NCBI GenBank assembly: GCA_903835185.1 | Contig: CAILLX010000171.1 | Span: 1 to 40,754 of the forward strand | Length of the DNA: 40,754 nt | Reading direction: 5' to 3' | From: an uncultured bacterium | GTDB taxonomy: Bacteria > Cyanobacteriota > Vampirovibrionia > Obscuribacterales > Obscuribacteraceae | Shown: positions 23,814 through 31,269 of the stretch, piece by piece | How the letters are laid out: each line of letters opens with the position of its first letter | How positions within the stretch are numbered: the first letter of the stretch is position 1 | Translations under genes and position numbers: made by a program | Notes under the pieces: model-generated | Told to the model about the DNA's origin: nothing | Seen by the model: only the letters and a program-made list of their open reading frames with translations | The model's database searches: none

Positions 23814-25784
23814 ATGTTCTCTCCAAATGCGCTCAAAGTTCTAGAAAGGCGTTACCTGATGCGCGATCAAGCAGGTAATTGCACAGAAACTCCCGAGCAG
23901 CTATTTCGCCGGGTGGCTCGGGCTGTCGCATCTGCTGAAAGCTCTTTTGGCGCCAGTCCGGATGAGATAGCTGAGCTTGAAGAGCACTTTTATGAGTCAA
24001 TGATAGAGCGGCGCTTTCTGCCCAACTCTCCTACTTTAATGAATGCCGGTAGAGGCAAAGGGCAGCTCTCTGCTTGTTTCGTCTTGCCTGTTCCTGACTC
24101 GCTGGAAGGGATTTTTGAGACCTGCAAGAACGCTGCTCTCATTCATCAGACTGGTGGCGGTACAGGCTTTTCATTCAGTCGCTTGCGTCCGGCTCGCGAT
24201 CGGGTTGCCAGCACTGTCGGTGTGGCATCAGGACCGATTAGCTTTATGACTGTCTACGACGCAGCTACAGAGGCTATTCGTCAGGGAGGGACCCGCCGTG
24301 GTGCCAATATGGGCATTCTGCATGTCAGCCATCCTGATATTTATGAATTTATCTCTTGCAAGCGCGACACAAACAAGCTGAACAACTTCAATATCTCTGT
24401 AGCCTTGACTGATGAGTTTATGGCTGCCGTAAAAGAAGATCGCCAGTTTGATCTGGTGAATCCTCGCAGCGGAGACGTTGCCCGCACTGTGCCGGCGCGC
24501 GATCTCTTTGACTGCATTGTCGAAAATGCTCATGCAACAGGAGAGCCTGGCATAGTTTTTATTGATCGTATCAACGCCAGCGACCCGCTCATTGAGACCT
24601 GTGGAGAAGACGGGCAGATAGTGCCTGGCAGCGAAGATATCGAAGCGACCAATCCTTGCGGCGAACAGCCGCTCGGACCCGGCGATGCCTGCAATTTAGG
24701 CTCAATCAATCTGTGCGAGTTTGCTGATGAAGAATCTGGCGACATCAACTGGAGCGCTCTCGGTGCCACAGTTGAGCTTGCAGTGCGCTTTCTAGACAAT
24801 ATCATTGAAGCCAATAATTACCCGCTGCCCTTTATTGCGCAGGCTGCCCTTAACAACAGGCGTATCGGCTTGGGAGTGATGGGCTGGGCAGAAGCTCTTA
24901 TAAAGATGGGAATTGCTTATGCCTCAGAGGCGGCTATTGCCAGAGCCAGGCAGGTGATGAGCTTTATTACAGAGAAATCTCACGCCGCCTCCGGACAACT
25001 TGCTCTCAGCCGTGGCGTCTTCCCAAACTGGAACTTGAGCAGCTGGGCGGCTCGCGGCATCCCGATGCGCAACGCTACAGTAACTACAATTGCCCCGACT
25101 GGCACGATCTCAATCATTGCCGGCACAAGCTCAGGCATTGAACCACTTTATGCACTGTCGTTTGTCAGGCGTGTCCTGGATGGCGACGAGCTTATTGAAG
25201 TCAATCCACTTTTTGAAAAGGTTGCCCGCAGCCGGGGCTTTTACAACGACGAACTGATGCAGACTCTGGCGCAACAAGGTACTCTGGCAGATTCTATCAA
25301 TGTGCCTGCTGACGTGCGGCAGCTCTTTGCATGCTCGCATGACATTCCTTTTATATGGCATGTGCGCACTCAAGCAGCCTTCCAGGAGGCTACAGACTGT
25401 GCAGTCTCCAAGACGATAAATCTGCCGCAAGACGCCACCTGTGCTGATGTTCGCGAAGCCTATCTTCAAGCATATGAGCTGGGGCTCAAAGGCATTACTG
25501 TTTACCGCGACACCTCCCGCCAGTCACAGGTATTGAATACAGGCATAACAAATGTTGCTGCGCCAGAGCGGCGAGTCGCCTCAGCAGGCAAGCGCCCTCA
25601 TCAGGTGGCAGCGGCGGGTGAGGACAAATTTAGCCAGGGTGCCAGATCACGTGGAGAGCGTTCTGCGACTCGATTTTCGGGGCGTAATTCTTTTTCATGT
25701 CCTGAGTGCGGCGTGGGGTCAGCTTCTTTTGTCCACTTTGAAGCCTGCCGCATCTGCCACAGCTGCGGTTATACTAAATGCTGA
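23814..25784 (+). CDS. nrdJ: B12-dependent (class II) ribonucleotide reductase
   Basis: This 656-residue enzyme shows the NrdJ core: RRFLPNSPTLMNAG, LSACFVLPVPDSLEGIF with the first redox cysteine, HQTGGGTGFSFSRLRP, NMGILHVSHPDIYEFI, the active-site loop EATNPCGEQPLGPGDACNLG with the radical cysteine, and APTGTISIIAGTSSGIEP. The tail carries SCPECGVGSASFVHFEACRI followed by C-H-S-C, a Cys-rich end thought to re-reduce the active site. It makes deoxyribonucleotides with adenosylcobalamin, with or without oxygen. The length is near the lower end for the family. A low-conservation linker (about 565-625) precedes the Cys-rich tail. It is followed on the same strand by dcd. Confidence 0.95.
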   Translation: MFSPNALKVLERRYLMRDQAGNCTETPEQLFRRVARAVASAESSFGASPDEIAELEEHFYESMIERRFLPNSPTLMNAGRGKGQLSACFVLPVPDSLEGIFETCKNAALIHQTGGGTGFSFSRLRPARDRVASTVGVASGPISFMTVYDAATEAIRQGGTRRGANMGILHVSHPDIYEFISCKRDTNKLNNFNISVALTDEFMAAVKEDRQFDLVNPRSGDVARTVPARDLFDCIVENAHATGEPGIVFIDRINASDPLIETCGEDGQIVPGSEDIEATNPCGEQPLGPGDACNLGSINLCEFADEESGDINWSALGATVELAVRFLDNIIEANNYPLPFIAQAALNNRRIGLGVMGWAEALIKMGIAYASEAAIARARQVMSFITEKSHAASGQLALSRGVFPNWNLSSWAARGIPMRNATVTTIAPTGTISIIAGTSSGIEPLYALSFVRRVLDGDELIEVNPLFEKVARSRGFYNDELMQTLAQQGTLADSINVPADVRQLFACSHDIPFIWHVRTQAAFQEATDCAVSKTINLPQDATCADVREAYLQAYELGLKGITVYRDTSRQSQVLNTGITNVAAPERRVASAGKRPHQVAAAGEDKFSQGARSRGERSATRFSGRNSFSCPECGVGSASFVHFEACRICHSCGYTKC

Positions 25785-25958
25785 GCCAGTTGGGTCGCTT
25801 TTAATGACTCGATATGGACTCGTTTGGAGATGACTGCAGGATGTCACGACTTCAGCATGTCAGCTAAATGTAGTGCAGGTGCTTGCGCCGACCTGCCGAC
25901 AAATAAACCGGCAACCATTCAACCGATTGTAATCAGCCTGGACGGCAAGGAGAAAATC

Positions 25959-26522
25959 ATGTCCATTCTTGTGGATCACGAGATAAGGCAGGCTGTCTCT
26001 GAGGGGCAATTAATACTAGATCCTTATGATGAGTCTTTGATTCAGCCTAATTCATATGATGTGCGGCTCTCCGACCGCTTTTCCTGGCATGAAGCCGGAC
26101 AAGATGTGATTGATCCATATATTTCAGAGAGTGTTCTGGCAGGACTGGTCCACGTTGTTGATGAACATGTCGTTCTCCAGCCAGGTCAGTTTATCCTTGG
26201 CGCCACTCTCGAGCGCATCTGTTTGCCTCGCGATATAGTTGGGCAGCTTACAGGCAAGTCCAGCCTGGCTCGCCTTGGAGTTATGGTGCATGTTACAGCC
26301 GGCTTTATCGATGCAGGTTTTAGCCATCCACCAGCGCAAATCACACTTGAAATTGTTAATGTAGGCTGCCGCCCTGTTCGCCTGCATGCCGGCATGGCGA
26401 TTGCACAGATGGTCTTCACGCGCACAGCCGAGTGCGCTGTTGCCTACAACGAAAAACCAGGCGCTAAATACAACGGACAACCGGCAGCAGCACATAGTCG
26501 CTACTATCTGAATCACGCGTAG
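25959..26522 (+). CDS. dcd: dCTP deaminase
   Basis: This 187-residue protein fits Dcd. It begins MSILVDHEIRQAV and has SLIQPNSYDVRLSDRF, LQPGQFILGATLERICLP, the active-site block GQLTGKSSLARLGVMVHVTA, and QITLEIVNVG, whose Glu is the general base in the family. It deaminates dCTP to dUTP on the route to dTTP; a bifunctional deaminase-dUTPase cannot be excluded. The ATG at 25959 has AAGGAG six bases upstream. The frame is open to 25824, but those 45 residues do not match the family. The TAG stop at 26520-26522 lies inside the first GC-rich repeat copy, so the last residues may have been altered by its insertion. It probably shares transcripts with nrdJ. Confidence 0.93.
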   Translation: MSILVDHEIRQAVSEGQLILDPYDESLIQPNSYDVRLSDRFSWHEAGQDVIDPYISESVLAGLVHVVDEHVVLQPGQFILGATLERICLPRDIVGQLTGKSSLARLGVMVHVTAGFIDAGFSHPPAQITLEIVNVGCRPVRLHAGMAIAQMVFTRTAECAVAYNEKPGAKYNGQPAAAHSRYYLNHA

Positions 26523-26690
26523 GGGGGCTCGCGAGCCACCCACCGGGCGCGTCCCGACGCGCCGCTACTGTCTCATGCGTAGGGGGGCTCGCGAGCCACC
26601 CACCGGGCGCGTCCCGACGCGCCGCTACTGTCCATGCGTAGGGGCGCGTTGCACGCGCCCGCTGGGCGGATGCAATCCGCCCCTGCAACC
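26519..26690 (+). repeat. three tandem GC-rich double-hairpin elements
   Basis: Copies 1 (26519-26568) and 2 (26579-26628) are identical over at least 50 bases and spaced exactly 60 bases apart; this suggests recent duplication. Each has GTAGGGG, a GGCTCGCGAGCC hairpin, a GGCGCGTCCCGACGCGCC hairpin, and GCTAC. Copy 3 (26638-26690) has different stems, GGGCGCGTTGCACGCGCCC and GGGCGGATGCAATCCGCCC, in swapped order, as in copy 2 of the membrane-protein gene. Copy 1 supplies the dcd stop codon. Confidence 0.85.
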
Positions 26691-26806
26691 GCGCTTCGGT
26701 CGTCCAAACGGCCTAAGTTAAAAGTATTGGGCCTATGCCACGTGGCGCCACTACGCTTTGACTATGGTCATCACAGTGCTGCGGCAACAAAGCCAGAAGT
26801 GAATTA

Positions 26807-29800
26807 ATGATCCGATTGGAGCAACTTAATCTTGCTTTGGTGGGGCATAATCTGAGCATGGGAATTCTCCCATGGCACGGGGGATTATACGGATTTACCA
26901 GTGCTTTACTTCCATCTAATATTGCAGAGACCAGCAGAACACTAGCCTACCGTTCATGCCTGGCAGAGACATTAGAAGGCAGATTCAACCTGCAGGGTTG
27001 GAGGTCGCAAATGGGTGACGGACGCGCCGGCGAGCGCACAAATACTGGTTCCCAACCACAAACGGATGCTTCTCCAAAGCTGGGCTCTGATGCCTATCAA
27101 CGGAGAACAAGATCTCGGCAATCAGGCGCCCACAGGACGTATGAACTGGCGCCAGGTTTGGTTGTTGACGAAAGTGATATAGCTGCCCCGCTGACAGGTA
27201 TGGGCAGCCTGGCCGATCAGGTCGGTCTTCATGGGATAGATGCAGGACATGCTCCTTCCAGAGACACAAGTGCTGCAGCCCCACGCGCAGCAGAGCACAC
27301 AGAGCCGCCAGCACCAGTCGTGGATGGTGGCAGGACAACAGCACAAGCACCAGTCGTGGATGGCGGCAGGACAACGACGACAGCACCAGTCGTAGATGGT
27401 GGCAGGACGACAGCACCAGCACCAGTCGTGGATGGTGGTAGGACGACAGTACCAGCACCAGTTGTGGATGGTGGTAGGACAACGACGACAGCACCAGTTG
27501 TGGATGGTGGTAGGACAACGACGACAGCACCAGTCGTGGATGGTGGCAGGACAACGACGACAGCACCAGTCGTGGATGGTGGCAGGACAACAGCACCAGC
27601 ACCAGTCGGTGGTGGCGTGCCGTCAACAGCCGTGCCGCACGCCGTGGATGGTGGCAGGCCGACAGCACCAGCCAGAGATGCCGGCAGGACAACAGCACCA
27701 ACACCACCAGCCGGAGATGGTAACCGGACCTCTACACCTGGTTCTCAGCAGGTCGCGCCGCTCGTCGGTCGCATCGGCAAGCAAAACCAAAATACTCCAA
27801 GCGATCCCAATGTTAACGGTGGCAACGGGCGAATTCCATTCCGAGCTGGATACGGGAGTGACACGCCTGGCGGCGCCGGGATACCTAATGTAGCGAAAAA
27901 TCCGGTTGCACCGCAGCGGACCACACAAGCAACCGGCAACAGCGAAGCTGATGCCACGCGTGCTCAAGTTGAGGCTAGCAAGAAAGAAATTGAGAATTCG
28001 CTCGCCGGAGCAACTGTGTTTCCTGGATTGACTTTCTTGGGCTACTCGTTGGTGGGTGGCTTAGCAGGTCTGTCTGGCGGCAGTTGGATTGCTAAGGGAA
28101 TTGACAATGTAACCAAGCGGCGTGTAGCAAGCACTGACCCGGTCGGTCAACCTCGTTCATTCTCACACTATTGGCAGAAACATCACGGACTGGAGGACAA
28201 TTTAGAAGCGCTTAAGCCATTGCGCGAAAAAGATCTGGCACTGGACACTCAGATCAAAGCTCAGGGTATCAAGCTGGAGACTGAGTTGGAGCATTTGCGC
28301 CAGAGAGCTTGGGTGGATTCTTTCCGCACGGATGGGAAAACATTTGCAGAGGCTCAGGTAGAAGCTGAGAAGGCAATAGAGCTTATGGGTAGACGCCTTC
28401 TGCTCAATGGGCAACAGCCACCTCCCGAGTGGGCAAGACATGTTTGGACCTCGGCTGACGATGACAAGATGCTTACGAGCTTAAGTGAGCTCCATACCAA
28501 GATAAGTCAACTTGAGGCAAGTGCACAAGTCTACAAGAGAGAGGATCATTTAGCATTTCTCGATACAGTGAAAAAGCTTGAGCCTTGGCACGACAAACTT
28601 CTCCAAGATCTTAATGTCAATGGGACTGGCGATGCTGCACTTGCGAAGTGGGGCAAACGTCTTACAATGAATGATGGGGAATTCCAGAAGCTTTCGCAAG
28701 CGGAACAGGTGGAACTCACGCAGGCTCGCAGCTACAAGTTCTTCACAGAGTTTAAGCAAAATGCAACTGTAGCTCCACAAACGTTTGGGCTTCAGCTGTC
28801 TGGTCAGGAGCTCAACAATGTTGAAGCACTGCGCGAGGCCAGGATAAAGATTCCGGTTTGGGAGAAGGAAATTAACTCACAAGCCCCCCTCTTCAATCTC
28901 AGGCAGCAGTGGAACGCTCTTGAGCAGCAGCGTACAAAGTTGCTCGTAGAGCTCAAAGAAGAAATAGAAAAGAAGGGATTGTCGGCGAAAATGGAAGCAG
29001 TCACCAAACATCCGGAGAAATTCCCTGAACTGAAAGCAACAATGGAGCGGCAGGCATTTCTGAAGAGCGGTGGAACTGGAACGATACCCGATGGTATGCA
29101 CCTTACAGAAGAAGAAATGAGCCTGATCCAGCAACGTCGGGTAGTTAAAGAAAAACTCTCAATTGTGGATCCCATCACTGTGAAGAGGAACGATCTGCGG
29201 CTGCAGCTTGGCAGAGTTGACTCGGATATTCTTTCGGCCTCCAATAAGCTTAAGAGAGAGATTACGGAACACGAGCGTCTGGCGAAGGAAGCAAAACGGC
29301 CAGTCGGACCGGAAGTTGATCCTCTCCGTGCCCGGTATGATCATTTGCAAGAATTCCGCCTTGCGCAGGGAAAACCTGGTGTGCCTGCACCGGCTGGTGT
29401 TTTGACGCAAGAGGAAATAGAGCTCCTAGCTCGCCGTGTTGCCCTTGACAGCGAGCTTACCGCACTGAAAGGCAGCGGGTTACGTGCGGCTGTTGGCAAG
29501 GCTGCCCATTTCGGGAATTTTATAAAAGGTATGGCCGTAGCTGAAGGAGCTATTTTCCTTGACGATCGCTTGGACAACTCTCTATTCGGCTCAATGCACA
29601 CCAGACCTAGCTGGTACGCTGACACTCTTGGACTTACGTCGGCGATGATGATACGCAATAAATTTGGTGCAGTGGCAACAGCGGTTGGTGTCCATGCGTT
29701 AGGGAAAGGACTTGATTACAAGTTCCCACTCAATCAAGATTCGTCGTGGGCTCGTTTCTTGAAGCCAAACTTGGAAGAATCAGTTGGATTGGCGGTAGCT

Positions 29801-30817
29801 ATGACGCTCCCAATTCGCAAAGAAAGTGCTGCACTGCGATATGAATATATGGGTGGTGCTTACCTGGTTGCTCATGCGTTAAACCTGCTGCCTGAAAGAG
29901 ATAATCCGAAGACAGTTCGAGATCAAGCATTTGCAGATCTGACTAAGGATAGCTCCGAACGCAGTGCCGCTTCTATGAATCGTGCTATTGAGCAGTTCAA
30001 GCAGCTTGGCAAGGATCATGAAAATGCCCTGAAATTGTATCGTGACGATTGGCCGAATCGCGCGCATGATGACAAGATAACCAATCTCCGTGGAATGGCA
30101 GCTCTAAATATTGCTTTGGGTGAAACAAGATTCGAGAAAGGGACTTTAATCCCTTATAGCAAGGCACAAGGGCAGGATGGTGTGTGGAGTCAAGTGTGGC
30201 ATACTTTCGGCGTTTCATTTACTGAAGGGCATGATCGGCAGTATAACGATTTACTGCCTGAAGGTAACCTTGACCTGGGTGGCGAAGCGCTGAGTAGTTT
30301 CCGAGCGTCCAAGGCAGCTTTAGCGGGAGCCCAAGAGCAGACACGATCTGCCTTGCAACAAAACGCTAACGCTACAGTCAGTGGGACGAGAGTCAGACAG
30401 AGTGAAGCTGATGATTTAAGTCAACTTGAAAAACGAGTAGATGCAAGCCTGTCCAAGATTTATGGCAAACATGATATTGCTACTGCTTATAAATCTGTGC
30501 AGGAGGTTGCTCACATTAGCCTCGACAAATTTGATAAATTTGTCAGACAGGAGATCCTGCATAAGCTGGATCTATTTAAGACTGATGGTGATAAGCAATT
30601 CCTTGCCAAACTCCATCGCGACCTGGCTCTGTGCGATCTGGCTATAGCCGGCGTTAAGGTTGGTCATAACGGCATAGGCTCTGGACAAGATCCATTCGTT
30701 GCCACCATTATTCAAGAAGCGCAATCTCATCTCGAGAAGGCACGTGAATTGGATGCAGGCAATGAGGATACTCCTCAGCTGGAACAGCTCGCTCAGGCAA
30801 TTCACAGCGGACATTAG
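26807..30817 (+). CDS. giant repeat-containing protein of unknown function
   Basis: This 1336-residue protein has no recognised family. Residues of about 165-267 are eight 12-residue repeats (APVVDGGRTTTT type), followed by degenerate units to about 313. A glycine-rich hydrophobic segment (LTFLGYSLVGGLAGLSGGSW) lies at about 405-425. From about 460 to 890 it is helical and charged, with a recurring motif of the form L-T-x-E-E-x-x-L-x-x-x-R: LTEEEMSLIQQRR and LTQEEIELLARR are clearest, 100 residues apart. A moderately hydrophobic region (about 900-1030) includes GKAAHFGNFIKGMAVAEGAI. The C-terminus is helical and TPR-like. No signal peptide is visible. The ATG has only a weak ribosome site. 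The Pro/Thr-rich repeats suggest an extended linker. A large surface or cytoskeleton-like protein is conceivable but unproven. Confidence 0.65.
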   Translation: MIRLEQLNLALVGHNLSMGILPWHGGLYGFTSALLPSNIAETSRTLAYRSCLAETLEGRFNLQGWRSQMGDGRAGERTNTGSQPQTDASPKLGSDAYQRRTRSRQSGAHRTYELAPGLVVDESDIAAPLTGMGSLADQVGLHGIDAGHAPSRDTSAAAPRAAEHTEPPAPVVDGGRTTAQAPVVDGGRTTTTAPVVDGGRTTAPAPVVDGGRTTVPAPVVDGGRTTTTAPVVDGGRTTTTAPVVDGGRTTTTAPVVDGGRTTAPAPVGGGVPSTAVPHAVDGGRPTAPARDAGRTTAPTPPAGDGNRTSTPGSQQVAPLVGRIGKQNQNTPSDPNVNGGNGRIPFRAGYGSDTPGGAGIPNVAKNPVAPQRTTQATGNSEADATRAQVEASKKEIENSLAGATVFPGLTFLGYSLVGGLAGLSGGSWIAKGIDNVTKRRVASTDPVGQPRSFSHYWQKHHGLEDNLEALKPLREKDLALDTQIKAQGIKLETELEHLRQRAWVDSFRTDGKTFAEAQVEAEKAIELMGRRLLLNGQQPPPEWARHVWTSADDDKMLTSLSELHTKISQLEASAQVYKREDHLAFLDTVKKLEPWHDKLLQDLNVNGTGDAALAKWGKRLTMNDGEFQKLSQAEQVELTQARSYKFFTEFKQNATVAPQTFGLQLSGQELNNVEALREARIKIPVWEKEINSQAPLFNLRQQWNALEQQRTKLLVELKEEIEKKGLSAKMEAVTKHPEKFPELKATMERQAFLKSGGTGTIPDGMHLTEEEMSLIQQRRVVKEKLSIVDPITVKRNDLRLQLGRVDSDILSASNKLKREITEHERLAKEAKRPVGPEVDPLRARYDHLQEFRLAQGKPGVPAPAGVLTQEEIELLARRVALDSELTALKGSGLRAAVGKAAHFGNFIKGMAVAEGAIFLDDRLDNSLFGSMHTRPSWYADTLGLTSAMMIRNKFGAVATAVGVHALGKGLDYKFPLNQDSSWARFLKPNLEESVGLAVAMTLPIRKESAALRYEYMGGAYLVAHALNLLPERDNPKTVRDQAFADLTKDSSERSAASMNRAIEQFKQLGKDHENALKLYRDDWPNRAHDDKITNLRGMAALNIALGETRFEKGTLIPYSKAQGQDGVWSQVWHTFGVSFTEGHDRQYNDLLPEGNLDLGGEALSSFRASKAALAGAQEQTRSALQQNANATVSGTRVRQSEADDLSQLEKRVDASLSKIYGKHDIATAYKSVQEVAHISLDKFDKFVRQEILHKLDLFKTDGDKQFLAKLHRDLALCDLAIAGVKVGHNGIGSGQDPFVATIIQEAQSHLEKARELDAGNEDTPQLEQLAQAIHSGH
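27308..27606 (+). repeat. 36-bp coding minisatellite
   Basis: About eight near-identical 36-base units encode APVVDGGRTT plus two variable residues (TT, AP, AQ, VP). Variation is mostly in those last two codons. Weaker units continue to about 27745. The unit length keeps the frame, so copy number can change without breaking the gene. Confidence 0.9.
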
Positions 30818-31269
30818 GACAGTCCTGCTGGTGAGAAGCCGACCGGTGAAGCCTTGGCGCGAGCATTGTCGAGAGTCGAGCATGTCGTTCGTGAGTTTAT
30901 GGTTGCCTGGTTCCAAGAGTACCCGGGCGCGAGCATTGTCGAGAGTCGAGTATGTCGTTCGTGAGTTTATGGTTGCCTGGTTCCAAGAGTACCCGGGCGC
31001 GAGCATTGTCGAGAGTCGAGTATGTTGTCCGTGAGTTTATGGCTGCCTGGTTCCAAGAGTACCCGGGCGCGAGCATTGTCGTGAGTCGAGTATGTTGTCC
31101 GTGAGTTTATGGCTACCGGTTTCAAAGAGATTCTGAACGCTGGCAGTGTGTTGAGAGCACCTGCTGTGCATGACGGGGTGGGCTGTCAATTCTCATATGC
31201 AGTGCTGAACTTTTTGTGGACAACAGGCGTATGAACAGATAGAAGAGGTAGGCAGCAGGATGCTCGATT
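30818..31269. other. intergenic region with a tandem array
   Basis: This 452-base gap between the giant gene and the comEC-like gene is dominated by the 70-bp array (listed separately). About 130 bases of unremarkable sequence follow, in which no ORF with a ribosome site is seen. Confidence 0.6.
30857..31136 (+). repeat. 70-bp tandem repeat array, four units
   Basis: Units start at 30857, 30927, 30997 and 31067, each beginning GCGCGAGCATTGTCG and units 1-3 ending GAGTACCCGG. Units 1 and 2 differ at one position; unit 3 differs at a few; unit 4 is normal for about 48 bases and then diverges. The unit is not a multiple of three, so a conserved coding role is unlikely. There are no spacers, so it is not a CRISPR array. 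Confidence 0.9.

Noticed and set aside
25824..25958. N-terminal extension of dcd from a TTG start
   Set aside because: The 45 extra residues do not resemble Dcd, and a strong AAGGAG precedes the ATG at 25959.
26985..27707. Long minus-strand frame opposite the minisatellite
   Set aside because: It is the shadow of the 36-bp coding repeat, rich in His, Leu and Ser, with no ribosome site.
30572..31034. Open frames on both strands running through the 70-bp array
   Set aside because: They are open only because the repeat unit has few stops; they overlap the giant gene and lack start signals.
30857..31136. Repeat array considered as CRISPR
   Set aside because: Units are directly joined with no spacers, are 70 bp long, and no adaptation or effector genes are adjacent. 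The Cas4-like gene is 13 kb away.
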